A DNA stretch of 36,269 bases from Klebsiella pneumoniae (GTDB lineage: Bacteria; Pseudomonadota; Gammaproteobacteria; Pseudomonadales; CAMAPQ01): NCBI GenBank assembly GCA_945860125.1, contig CAMAPQ010000021.1, forward strand, positions 1 through 36,269. The letters run 5' to 3'. Positions 9,579 through 17,533 of this stretch are shown here, piece by piece. Every line of letters starts with the position of its first letter. The first letter of the stretch is position 1. The notes beneath the pieces are model-generated. The model was not told where the DNA came from, made no database searches, and worked only from the letters and a program-made list of their open reading frames with translations. The translations under genes were made by a program, and so were the position numbers.

Positions 9579-10607
9579 ATGCAACAGTTCACCACACCGA
9601 TACTTGTGGTTGATGATACTAAGTTCAGCAACTTCCTTGTTTCAAAAACATTACAGTCAGCTGGTTTTACACAAGTAACTAAAGCTTCATCAGCTCTTCA
9701 AGCGCTGAGCATTCTTGAAAAAAATAGAGTATCGATTGTTGTTGTTGACTGGATCATGCCTACAATGGACGGACTGGAATTTACCCAATACATCCGTACA
9801 CTGGATAAAAGCAATTATCATTACACTTATATTATTTTACTCACCGCAAAAGAGTGCAACCAGTCTTTATACGAAGCATTTTCTCATGGCATAGATGACT
9901 TTATTTGTAAGTCAGATATGAAAGTTGAGCTGATCCCTAGAATATTATCTGCGCTACGTTTATCAGCACTTATCAACCAGTGCTTTCAAGAAAAACAAAT
10001 ACTCTTAAATAAATATTGCAAACTAAAAAATAATGCTCTGGTTGATATAAAAACCGGTATCAGTAACACCCAACATTTAAAGCTTTCTTTAGAAAATCTT
10101 TTGAAGCATGCTTTCTCTCGTGGTGGATACCCGTGTTTACTTATTCTTCAAGTGTTAAACCATGATGAGCTTTTAGAGCGCCTATCAGTAAACGCGATGG
10201 CACAACTCACCGAAGGGATCACAATGCGACTCAGGCAAAATACCCGCCCAATGGATACAGTTGCGCATATTGATACACGTTTTTTTGGTATTGCCTCACT
10301 ACGAAATAGTTTTGAAGAATGTAAAAGAGCGCTACATTTTAAAAGGCTTATTGATGCTGCAAACTTTAAAGTTTATCCAACCGAGAATGGTTACGTTACG
10401 ATTCAAGTCTCTATGCGTGTTTGCTACCTTCAACCTAAAGAATGCTTACTTATACCAAAAGTACAAAGCCTTTTTAACTTTGCTATTAAAACCTGTTCTG
10501 ATAACTCATCAAATTCATATATTTCAACATATGAATTTACAAACAATGAATCTAAAAAAGCAGACGAATATCATATGGAGCAAATACCCCAATGGGAAAC
10601 AGACTAA
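9579..10607 (+). CDS. Response regulator with degenerate GGDEF-like output domain
   Basis: A 342-residue protein. Residues 5-125 are a CheY-like receiver with the acidic pair D12-D13, phospho-acceptor D57 in VVVDWIMP, switch T89 and K111, so phosphorylation should be possible. After a helical linker, residues about 154-290 resemble a GGDEF domain: DIKTGISNTQHL matches the DxLTGLxNR entry and DTVAHIDTRFFGI lines up with DxxARxGGDEFxI. The catalytic signature is IDTRF (231-235), so diguanylate cyclase activity is very unlikely; it may instead sense or bind a partner. The cognate kinase is not in the window. The gene starts three bases after ampG and its last 16 bases overlap the adenosyltransferase gene. 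Confidence 0.85.
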   Translation: MQQFTTPILVVDDTKFSNFLVSKTLQSAGFTQVTKASSALQALSILEKNRVSIVVVDWIMPTMDGLEFTQYIRTLDKSNYHYTYIILLTAKECNQSLYEAFSHGIDDFICKSDMKVELIPRILSALRLSALINQCFQEKQILLNKYCKLKNNALVDIKTGISNTQHLKLSLENLLKHAFSRGGYPCLLILQVLNHDELLERLSVNAMAQLTEGITMRLRQNTRPMDTVAHIDTRFFGIASLRNSFEECKRALHFKRLIDAANFKVYPTENGYVTIQVSMRVCYLQPKECLLIPKVQSLFNFAIKTCSDNSSNSYISTYEFTNNESKKADEYHMEQIPQWETD

Positions 10608-11161
10608 CTAAAATTTATACTCGCACGGGAGATAATGGAACAACAGGCCTTGGCAATAATACACGCGTGCCAAAATATGACGAACGAGTCATCGCAATGG
10701 GTGATATAGACGAGCTAAATAGTCATATTGGCTTAATAAAAAGCTTTACTGATAACTTCTCTAAAGATAAAACTTTCATTAAAGTACATAGCGAAAAACT
10801 TTCATTCATCCAGCATCGCCTATTTGATTTAGGTGGCGAGCTGTGCATTCCTGGCTTTAAATTACTAGAGAAAAACCATACGGAAAAATTAGAAAAAGAA
10901 ATTGATGAAATGAATGAAGATCTTAGCGCACTGAAAGAATTTATTCTTCCTGCAGGGCATATAGCAACAAGTCAATGCCATGTAGCAAGAACAGTTTGCA
11001 GAAGGGCAGAAAGAAGCTGCGTAAAACTAAATCTTAACCAAGAAATGAATGATAATAGTCTTAAATTTATTAATCGCTTATCTGATTGGTTATTCACCTT
11101 TGCAAGAATTCTTAACAAAGAAAATTCAGTTGAAGAGGTATTTTGGAAAAAAGGCAGTTAG
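10592..11161 (+). CDS. pduO: PduO-type cob(I)alamin adenosyltransferase
   Basis: Transfers the adenosyl group of ATP to cob(I)alamin to make coenzyme B12, in the cytosol. The 189-residue four-helix-bundle protein has the N-terminal ATP loop TRTGDNGTTGLGNNTRVPKYD (9-29), the RAERSCV helix motif and FINRLSDWLFTFARI near the end, all diagnostic of the PduO/MMAB class rather than CobA or EutT. The start ATG lies inside the response-regulator gene. No B12-dependent enzyme or B12 riboswitch is visible nearby, so it may serve a mutase, ribonucleotide reductase or salvage pathway elsewhere. A stem-loop follows the stop. Confidence 0.92.
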   Translation: MGNRLTKIYTRTGDNGTTGLGNNTRVPKYDERVIAMGDIDELNSHIGLIKSFTDNFSKDKTFIKVHSEKLSFIQHRLFDLGGELCIPGFKLLEKNHTEKLEKEIDEMNEDLSALKEFILPAGHIATSQCHVARTVCRRAERSCVKLNLNQEMNDNSLKFINRLSDWLFTFARILNKENSVEEVFWKKGS

Positions 11162-11198
11162 AGCAAGCGTTAAGAGCAAAAAATGCTAACGCTTGTTC
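11161..11198. terminator. Stem-loop between convergent pduO and sspB
   Basis: GAGCAAGCGTTA (11161-11172) pairs with TAACGCTTGTTC (11187-11198), 12 bp with one G-T pair and a 14-base loop. It overlaps the last base of the adenosyltransferase stop and lies between the two converging genes. Neither side has an ideal T-run immediately after the stem, so a bidirectional terminator is likely but not certain. Confidence 0.55.
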
Positions 11199-11211
11199 AA
11201 AACAGACCAAC

Positions 11212-11655
11212 TTACTTAATGACTCTAAGATTAGCTCTTGCTTTCTTGTTTTTTATGGCTACAACTTGTTTTTTATTACTTGAACCTAAGGGAGGAATAG
11301 AAGGTCCAGGCGTAATGGGTGGCGGCGGAACAATATCGCCTACCTGATCAAAGAATAAACCCTTCCCATTTTCCTTAGCATAAATAGCAAGAACAGCCTG
11401 AATAGGTAAATTAACTTGCTTAACAATGCCAGAAAATCGGGCAGAAAAAGAAAGAAATTCGTGATTAACAGAAAGATCTTTTACTGCCACAGATGAAACA
11501 TTAAGCAAAATCCTTCCATCTTGAACGTACTCATTGGGAACACTAACGTTAGGCAATGTTGCATCAACCAAAAGGTAAGATGTTAGATGGTTATCTTCAA
11601 CCCACTCACGCATCGCTCTCACAAAGTAAGATCGCGTAGAAAATAATTCAGTCAC
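11212..11655 (-). CDS. sspB: ClpXP specificity-enhancing factor SspB
   Basis: Adaptor that delivers ssrA-tagged and other substrates to the ClpXP protease. The 147-residue protein has the substrate-binding domain (STRSYFVRAMREWVEDN to AIYAKENGKGLFF, about 7-102), a proline- and lysine-rich flexible linker, and the C-terminal ClpX-binding peptide LRVIK, very close to the LRVVK of E. coli. Start is a GTG at 11655 with AGGA upstream. It follows sspA with a 63-base gap, the standard sspA-sspB order at the end of the rplM-rpsI-petABC block. Confidence 0.95.
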   Translation of the reverse strand: MTELFSTRSYFVRAMREWVEDNHLTSYLLVDATLPNVSVPNEYVQDGRILLNVSSVAVKDLSVNHEFLSFSARFSGIVKQVNLPIQAVLAIYAKENGKGLFFDQVGDIVPPPPITPGPSIPPLGSSNKKQVVAIKNKKARANLRVIK

Positions 11656-11718
11656 ACCAAAAATATCCTAAATAAGCTTGTTAAAAAAAATTTAATACAA
11701 AGATAAATCTAAAAATAT

Positions 11719-12366
11719 TTATACAACAAATAGATCTCTCATCTTCTCAGCATCAAGCCTAGATAAACTTGCCTGAAAAGAAGCTCTTTTATACAAACGA
11801 TCTGCATAAGTCATTAGGTGGGCGCATTTTTTTTTGGGCAGCTCCACTTCCAGCATTGGTAAACGCCATAAAATAGGCGCAACGCAACAATCAACAAGTG
11901 TGAACTCATCACTCATAAAGTAAGGTTTGTGTGCAAAAATAGGAGAAACCGAGATAAAACTCTCAACTAACTTATCGCGATGCATTTGTTTTGTAAGTGC
12001 AGATTGAGCGTCGCCTAAAATTGCGTCAACATGGACAGCCCAATCTTTTTGAATACGATGTATCCACATTCTACTTTGTGCACGAGCAACAGGATAAACA
12101 GGCAGCAAGGGAGGGTGAGGAAAACGCTCATCTAGATACTCCATAATTACACTTTGCTCATGCAATACTAGATCCCTATCAACTAAAATAGGCATTGTTT
12201 TATGTGGGTTAAACTCCATGACATCTACCGGAATATGAGCAACAGCAGTCTCAATAACATCAACCGCCACACCTTTTTCAGCTAAGACAATTTTGACTCG
12301 GTGACTATAATGATCATTACCGGTTGTGTAAAACACCATAGAGGAACGTTTTGCAACTACACCCAT
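11719..12366 (-). CDS. sspA: Stringent starvation protein A (GST-like, RNA polymerase-associated)
   Basis: An RNA polymerase-associated regulator with a glutathione-S-transferase fold but no expected transferase activity. It supports stationary-phase and acid tolerance in other gammaproteobacteria and virulence-gene control in some, such as Francisella. The 215-residue product shows the thioredoxin-like half (VFYTTGNDHYSHRVKIVLAEKG; FNPHKTMPILVDRDLVLHEQSVIMEYLDERFPHPPLLP) and an all-helical C-terminal half. I selected the ATG at 12366, five bases after GGGAG; a TTG at 12378 would add four residues and overlap that ribosome site. An A9 run (plus-strand T9 at 11827-11835) encodes a KKK stretch and is a possible slippage point. 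Confidence 0.94.
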   Translation of the reverse strand: MGVVAKRSSMVFYTTGNDHYSHRVKIVLAEKGVAVDVIETAVAHIPVDVMEFNPHKTMPILVDRDLVLHEQSVIMEYLDERFPHPPLLPVYPVARAQSRMWIHRIQKDWAVHVDAILGDAQSALTKQMHRDKLVESFISVSPIFAHKPYFMSDEFTLVDCCVAPILWRLPMLEVELPKKKCAHLMTYADRLYKRASFQASLSRLDAEKMRDLFVV

Positions 12367-12417
12367 AAAATCTCCCAAACCTAATAATATTTTTTTTAAT
12401 CAATGGAAAAGCGTCGA

Positions 12418-12443
12418 CCGAATAATCCGAAAGGATTATCCGG
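12418..12443 (-). terminator. GAAA-loop hairpin between petC and sspA
   Basis: CCGAATAATCC and GGATTATCCGG pair with one A-C mismatch around a GAAA tetraloop on the plus strand (TTTC on the minus strand). It lies in the 105-base gap after the cytochrome c1 stop. The flank on the minus strand is not a clean T-run, so it may be a weak terminator or RNA-processing hairpin that lowers sspAB relative to petABC. Confidence 0.45.
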
Positions 12444-12471
12444 CCCAAATGATATCACACCCCCAACAAAA

Positions 12472-13158
12472 CTACTTAATATCTTTCCAGTACTCTCTAT
12501 TTAAAAAATAAACAGGTATAAATAAAATAACCAAGAAAATAAGCACATACGTGCCTAGCCGCTCCCTTTCTAGCTTAACTGGCTCAGCCATATAGGTCAT
12601 AAAGTTGGTAAGATCCGACATTGCCAGCTTAAACTGCTTATCTCCCAACTCTTTCCGTAGAGGCTCTAAAACATCTGGCATGGCAACTTTATCAAATAGA
12701 TAATTATTAGCACCCCAAGGACGTTTTTCATCTTGATAAAAACCAATCAAATAGGAATAAAGCCAATCAGAACCCCTTAATCTAGCCTCTAAAGTAAGAT
12801 CTGGAGGCGGTGAACCAAACCATTCTTTAGCTAAACTTACCGGCATGGAAGAAATAATTTGATCGCCTATTTTTTCGCCTGTAAAAGATAAGCTTGCTAA
12901 GACAATATCCGTAGGAATAGCTAAGTCCTGAGAAATTCTCTCATAGCGCATATATTTAGCAGAGTGGCACCCAGAACAATAATTCATAAAAAGCTTAGCG
13001 CCCTTCTGCAGCGAAACTTTATCTTTATAATTAATTGGCGCAGAAACCAAATGCTCGTTGTGGCCTGCGTTACTTGCCCAAGCAGACGGCAACAACGCTG
13101 CACTAAAAATAACGACTAAAACAGCAATAAACTTCCTAAAATTAACATAATTATTCAT
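12472..13158 (-). CDS. petC: Cytochrome bc1 complex, cytochrome c1 subunit
   Basis: Carries electrons from the Rieske centre to soluble cytochrome c, on the periplasmic face of the inner membrane. The 228-residue precursor has an N-terminal signal peptide (about 8-29, ending AWA), the covalent heme motif CSGCH at 61-65, and a C-terminal membrane anchor (YVLIFLVILFIPVYFL) followed by NREYWKDIK. Its ATG overlaps the petB stop by one base (TAATG), giving tight translational coupling. Methionines in the MPVSLA and AMSDLTNFMTYMAEP segments are candidates for the sixth heme ligand. Distance and order fit petABC of other gammaproteobacteria. Confidence 0.96.
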   Translation of the reverse strand: MNNYVNFRKFIAVLVVIFSAALLPSAWASNAGHNEHLVSAPINYKDKVSLQKGAKLFMNYCSGCHSAKYMRYERISQDLAIPTDIVLASLSFTGEKIGDQIISSMPVSLAKEWFGSPPPDLTLEARLRGSDWLYSYLIGFYQDEKRPWGANNYLFDKVAMPDVLEPLRKELGDKQFKLAMSDLTNFMTYMAEPVKLERERLGTYVLIFLVILFIPVYFLNREYWKDIK

Positions 13159-14384
13159 TAGTGGCTCATCCTCACTCTCTCAGGAACCAATTTAGTCGCC
13201 TCAAACCTACTATAAATAGGCATTAACACGAAAAACAGAAAGTAACCAGCCATACAGATACGAGCAATAAGCGTTTTACCATCTGATGGGGCTTGAGTAC
13301 CAAGATAACCTAAAGTGATAAAAACAATCACAAAAATGGCTAAAGCAATTTTGCTGCACCAACCCTTATATCTAATTGAACGAACAGGGCTACGATCCAA
13401 CCAGGGCAAAATAAATAAAACAGCAACAGCTGCACCCATAGCAATTACACCCAGCTCTTTATTTGGCACAGCACGGAGAATGGAGTAAAAAGGCGTAAAA
13501 TACCAAACAGGTGCTATATGATCTGGAGTTTTCATTGGATTAACAGGCTCAAAATTAGGCGGCTCTAAAAATAAGCCTCCCCCATCAGGGAAGAAAAATA
13601 CGACTGATAAAAACACAAAAAGAAAAACGACAACAGCAACTAAATCATGCACTGTATAGTACGGATGAAAAGGAATGCCATCCAAAGGAACGCCTTTATC
13701 ATCTTTCTTTGCTTTGATATCAATCCCATCAGGATTATTGGAGCCAACTTCGTGCAAAGCAATAATATGCATCACGACCAAAGCAAGTAAAACAATAGGA
13801 ATTGCGACAACATGGAGTGCAAAAAAACGATTTAGCGTAACACCCGAAATAAGGTAATCACCACGAACCCAAAGAATAAGATCATCACCAATAACAGGGA
13901 TAACACCAACAAGATTTAAAATAACCTGAGCGCCCCAATAAGACATCTGCCCCCAAGGTAAAAGATAACCAAAAAAAGCTTCCATCATTAAAACAAGATA
14001 AATACACATGCCAAAAAGCCAAACTAGCTCACGCGGCTTCTGGTAAGAACCATACATTACGCCCCGAAACATATGCAGATAAACGACAACAAAGAATGCA
14101 GACGCACCTGTGGAGTGCAAGTATCTAATTAACCAACCATACTCGACATCACGCATAATATATTCAATAGAATCAAAGGCGCCTTCACCACTTGGCGTAT
14201 AAGACATTGTTAGCCATACACCAGTGATTAATTGATTAACTAAAACAAGTAGAGATAAAGAACCAAAAAAATACCAAATATTAAAGCTTTTTGGAGCGTA
14301 GTATTTGCTTAAATGATCCTCAAAAAGCCTCGTAGCTGGAAATCTTGCATCAACCCAAGTCATTATATTATTTAAAAAGCCCAT
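13158..14384 (-). CDS. petB: Cytochrome bc1 complex, cytochrome b subunit
   Basis: The quinol-oxidising, proton-translocating membrane core of complex III; 408 residues with about eight transmembrane helices. The heme-ligand pairs appear as RYLHSTGASAFFVVVYLHMFRG and FFALHVVAIPIVLLALVVMHIIALH. The quinol-site motif, PEWY in mitochondria and alphaproteobacteria, reads PVWY (in HIAPVWYFTPFYSILRAVP), which I recall as the common beta/gammaproteobacterial form rather than a defect. It overlaps petA and petC by one base at each end (TAATG). Confidence 0.97.
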   Translation of the reverse strand: MGFLNNIMTWVDARFPATRLFEDHLSKYYAPKSFNIWYFFGSLSLLVLVNQLITGVWLTMSYTPSGEGAFDSIEYIMRDVEYGWLIRYLHSTGASAFFVVVYLHMFRGVMYGSYQKPRELVWLFGMCIYLVLMMEAFFGYLLPWGQMSYWGAQVILNLVGVIPVIGDDLILWVRGDYLISGVTLNRFFALHVVAIPIVLLALVVMHIIALHEVGSNNPDGIDIKAKKDDKGVPLDGIPFHPYYTVHDLVAVVVFLFVFLSVVFFFPDGGGLFLEPPNFEPVNPMKTPDHIAPVWYFTPFYSILRAVPNKELGVIAMGAAVAVLFILPWLDRSPVRSIRYKGWCSKIALAIFVIVFITLGYLGTQAPSDGKTLIARICMAGYFLFFVLMPIYSRFEATKLVPERVRMSH

Positions 14385-14983
14385 TATGCGCTCTCCTTGT
14401 CAACACCAATTACAATAACGCTATCGCTGACATAATAATGAGGCGGAATCTCTAAATTAGTCGGAGCAGGGACACCCTTAAATACTCTTCCAGCCATGTC
14501 AAATTTAGAGCCATGACAAGGGCAAAAAAAGCCGCCAAACCAAGAGCTACCTAAGTCCGCAGGAGAAACTTCTGGCCTAAAAAGAGGCGCGCACCCCAAA
14601 TGCGTGCAAATACCGACAAGAATAAGATACTCAGGCTTAATAGAACGGTATGAGTTTGTGGCATAAGCAGGTTGCTGAAGCTCTTTACTTTCAGGATCAC
14701 GAGTATCTCCAGCCACTTTAACTAGGTTATCAAGGATTTCCTGAGATCGCCTTACAACCCAAACAGGCTTACCTCTCCATTCAACAACTAGCCGCTGACC
14801 CATTTCAACTTTACTAATATCAACCTGAACAGGAGCACCCGCCGCTTTTGCCTTAGCGCTAGGATTCCAAGCCTTCACAAAAGGCGTTGCAGCACCAACA
14901 GCACCAACAGCACCAATAGCTGACGATAATCCAATCAAGACACGACGCCTAGCGCTGTTCTCGCAAGTAGACTTTTCACTCAT
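14384..14983 (-). CDS. petA: Ubiquinol-cytochrome c reductase iron-sulfur (Rieske) subunit
   Basis: Takes the first electron from quinol at the bc1 complex through a 2Fe-2S centre. At 199 residues it is typical. The N-terminus [23 protein letters not shown] has an Arg-rich lead and a hydrophobic helix, acting as an uncleaved Tat-type anchor. Cluster-binding boxes are CTHLGC (126-131) and CPCHGS (154-159). GGAG lies in front of the ATG at 14983. It heads petABC. The 226-base gap up to rpsI contains the rpsI terminator and a repeated TAACGCGAC motif, so petABC probably has its own promoter there. Confidence 0.97.
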   Translation of the reverse strand: MSEKSTCENSARRRVLIGLSSAIGAVGAVGAATPFVKAWNPSAKAKAAGAPVQVDISKVEMGQRLVVEWRGKPVWVVRRSQEILDNLVKVAGDTRDPESKELQQPAYATNSYRSIKPEYLILVGICTHLGCAPLFRPEVSPADLGSSWFGGFFCPCHGSKFDMAGRVFKGVPAPTNLEIPPHYYVSDSVIVIGVDKESA

Positions 14984-15013
14984 TTGCTTTGCTCCAAAGA
15001 AAATTTAAACAAA

Positions 15014-15058
15014 TAACGCGACTAAACAACCATGAACATTCCATGCGTGTAACGCGAC
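15014..15058. promoter_or_regulatory. Repeated TAACGCGAC motif upstream of petA
   Basis: TAACGCGAC occurs at 15014-15022 and 15050-15058, 36 bases apart, in the leader or promoter region of petABC. The second copy sits in a partly palindromic context (GTGTAACGCGACAC). Such spacing could suit a regulator binding on one face of the helix. No known consensus was recognised, so it may be chance. Confidence 0.3.
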
Positions 15059-15162
15059 ACAACCTAATGACCTAATAAATCAGATCATTTTTGCGCTTTA
15101 ACTATACTGAAGAGAGATGGTAATTATATAACTTAAACTGAGGTAAAACTAATAACAGAAGC

Positions 15163-15185
15163 AAAAAAGGGAGCAACAAGCTCCC
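15163..15185 (-). terminator. Intrinsic terminator after rpsI
   Basis: GGGAGC (15169-15174) and GCTCCC (15180-15185) enclose a five-base loop. On the minus strand the stem is followed by six T (15163-15168 as A on the plus strand). It lies 25 bases after the rpsI stop and should separate the rplM-rpsI transcript from petABC, fully or partly. Confidence 0.88.
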
Positions 15186-15209
15186 CATATAAACGACAAC
15201 AAAAGCGCA

Positions 15210-15599
15210 CTAACGCTTAGAATACTGAGGTCTCTTTCTCGCCTTTTTCAAACCAACTTTCTTACGCTCAACTTCTCTAGCATCTCTAGTTACATAACCA
15301 GCTCTCTTTAGAGGCGTTCTAAAAGTTTCATCATACTCAATTAGAGCACGGGTAATTCCATGCCTAAGTGCGCCAGCTTGACCGCCAAGACCACCGCCAG
15401 TGACTGTGGCAAAAACATCAAACTTGCCGACGATATCTAAAAGCTCAAAAGGCTGACGCACAACCATACTTGCAGTAGGGCGACAGAAATAAGCATCAAG
15501 CTCCCTGCTATTAACAGAGATCTTACCCTCACCTTTCTTTAAAAAAACTCTAGCTGTCGCTGTTTTACGACGACCGGTACCATAATCAAAATCTGCCAT
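15210..15599 (-). CDS. rpsI: 30S ribosomal protein S9
   Basis: Small-subunit protein whose C-terminal tail reaches the P-site tRNA. The 129-residue sequence has [17 protein letters not shown] at the start, [19 protein letters not shown] in the middle, and the basic tail [12 protein letters not shown] with the invariant terminal SKR. ATG at 15599 follows a GGGTGG ribosome site; a GTG one codon earlier is not needed. Preceded by rplM with a 61-base gap. Confidence 0.98.
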   Translation of the reverse strand: MADFDYGTGRRKTATARVFLKKGEGKISVNSRELDAYFCRPTASMVVRQPFELLDIVGKFDVFATVTGGGLGGQAGALRHGITRALIEYDETFRTPLKRAGYVTRDAREVERKKVGLKKARKRPQYSKR

Positions 15600-15660
15600 C
15601 ACACACCCACCCGTGACCGATAATTAACATTCTACAAAAGCGCAGGGAAACACTTAGCAA

Positions 15661-16095
15661 CTACTTTGAAAACTGTAATACCTCAGGCATCTGCGCAGCA
15701 TGATTATGATCAGGACCGACGCAAACTTTAAGCTTTCTAAACATTTCTCTACCCAAGATATTTTTTGGCAACATACCTTTAACAGCAATCTCAATAACCT
15801 TCTCAGGAGTACGAGCTATCATCTCCGCAAAAGTTCTTGTTCTTAAGCCTCCAGGATAGCCTGTATGCCTATAATATATTTTACCTTGCTTCTTATTGCC
15901 TGTTACACAAACTTTTTCAGCATTCACAACAATAATACCGTCGCCCGTATCTACGTGCGGGGTATACTGAGGACTATGCTTGCCGCGCAAACGCAAGGCA
16001 ATTTCTGACGCTAAGCGACCTAAAGTTTTACCTTCTGCATCTACTACATACCACTTTCTTTTAACTTCACTAGCCTTAACACTGACCGTTTTCAT
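15661..16095 (-). CDS. rplM: 50S ribosomal protein L13
   Basis: An early-assembly large-subunit protein; 144 residues. It begins [30 protein letters not shown] and contains [11 protein letters not shown] and GMLPKN.LGR motifs of L13. The ATG at 16095 has GGAGG upstream; an in-frame start at 16125 would include that ribosome site in the coding region and is rejected. In E. coli L13 can repress its own operon; no leader element was identified here. Confidence 0.98.
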   Translation of the reverse strand: MKTVSVKASEVKRKWYVVDAEGKTLGRLASEIALRLRGKHSPQYTPHVDTGDGIIVVNAEKVCVTGNKKQGKIYYRHTGYPGGLRTRTFAEMIARTPEKVIEIAVKGMLPKNILGREMFRKLKVCVGPDHNHAAQMPEVLQFSK

Positions 16096-16219
16096 GCTTG
16101 ACACACCTCCAAATAAGCCGTGCAATCCTACTCTATTTCAACCGCACATTCAAGTAATAGCAATAAAGGCTACAGACGTTTATTTATGCTCAAATGGGAC
16201 ATAAAAAATAAGAACCAAA

Positions 16220-17374
16220 CTAATCCAAAATATTCCTATGCTGGCGAGATAAATAATATTCAGCTTTCATCTCAGTCAAACGACTAACAGCACGCTGAAA
16301 CTCAAAAGTAAGATGATAGCCATCATAAATATTCATCACTGACGAATGAAAAGAAGCAACCAACTTTACGTTATAATCATACAGCGCATCAATTAAATAA
16401 ACGAAGCGTCTTGCCTGATCATCGTCTGATGCGGTTAAAATAGGAATATCATTAATAAAAACAGCCTGATATTTTTTGGCAATCTCAACGTAATCTAGCT
16501 GGCTTCTAAAACCACCACATAACTCACGAAAAGAAAACCACACAATATTTACACCACGTCTCAAACAAATAATTTCCCTTTCATTTATAACAAAAGCCTT
16601 ATCAGAAGAAACTTCTTGAGTACTGCCATCAAAAAGCATCTGATTAAAGATAGTATTCATAGACGTTTCTGCATCAACCCCTGCCGCAAAAAAAACGCTC
16701 GCATCATCAAGCGCACGCAGACGATAGTCCATACCATGATCAAAAGAAACAACTTTCAAATTTAACTCTAAAAGATTAATTGCGGGCAAAAAAAGCTGGC
16801 GCTGCAAACCGCCTTTATATAGATCAGCAGGATGAAGATTAGAAGTAATAACTAATGCAACACCCCGACTAAATATTGCCGCTAAAAAACTGCTCAATAT
16901 CATTGCATCGCCAATATCTGTCACAAAAAACTCATCTATACATAAAATATGAGCCTCTTTCGCAATTTTATTCACCACTTTTTCAAGCGGATCTTTTTCC
17001 CCCTGCTCAATTTTAAGCTCTTCATGAATGCGCTGCATAAGATGGTGGTAATGAAAACGCTTCTTTTGAGCAAAGGGAAGCGCATGAAAAAAAAGATCCA
17101 TAATAAAAGTTTTTCCGCGCCCCACTCCGCCCCACAGATAAATCCCTTTTGCACTGACACTTAACGCTCTTTTTTTTTCACCCAAAAAATACTTAAAGAA
17201 GCTTTGATTTACCGAAGAACGGCAGCGGTTTTCAGCTAATAAACGATGCTGCAAAATAGATTTAAATTCATCAAAATGATGAATTATATTTTCCTGGTTC
17301 ACATCAAAAACAACGCCGCCTTTTACAATGGCGTCATGATAAGCCCCCAGCACACTTAAAACAGGCTCTTTCAT
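16220..17374 (-). CDS. zapE: Cell division ATPase ZapE (AFG1-like)
   Basis: A cytosolic AAA-type ATPase that acts on the FtsZ ring during constriction, needed under heat or low oxygen in E. coli. The 384-residue product has Walker A GGVGRGKT (82-89), Walker B ILCIDEF (144-149), then a sensor region SNLHPADLYKGGLQRQLFLPAI and the C-terminal LCGGFRSQLDYVEIAK and RRFVYLIDALYDYNVKLVAS typical of ZapE. The ATG at 17374 follows GGGAG; the ORF could extend to 17452, but that part does not resemble the family. It is divergent from nadM and lies just upstream of rplM, the usual neighbourhood. Confidence 0.95.
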   Translation of the reverse strand: MKEPVLSVLGAYHDAIVKGGVVFDVNQENIIHHFDEFKSILQHRLLAENRCRSSVNQSFFKYFLGEKKRALSVSAKGIYLWGGVGRGKTFIMDLFFHALPFAQKKRFHYHHLMQRIHEELKIEQGEKDPLEKVVNKIAKEAHILCIDEFFVTDIGDAMILSSFLAAIFSRGVALVITSNLHPADLYKGGLQRQLFLPAINLLELNLKVVSFDHGMDYRLRALDDASVFFAAGVDAETSMNTIFNQMLFDGSTQEVSSDKAFVINEREIICLRRGVNIVWFSFRELCGGFRSQLDYVEIAKKYQAVFINDIPILTASDDDQARRFVYLIDALYDYNVKLVASFHSSVMNIYDGYHLTFEFQRAVSRLTEMKAEYYLSRQHRNILD

Positions 17375-17533
17375 TAAACACTCCCACAAATACACTTGAC
17401 GATAATCTTGACCTGTCCTGACAATAGTAGACACGCTTAAAAAAAACCGCACCCACTATAACAAACATCACTACATTAGCAGCATATACTTTTGAGCCAT
17501 CATAAAACCAAAGCACAAATTGCGAGATATAAC

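Noticed and set aside
10261-10611. Second plus-strand ORF inside the response regulator
   Set aside because: Alternative frame of a real gene; composition unlike a protein and no ribosome site.
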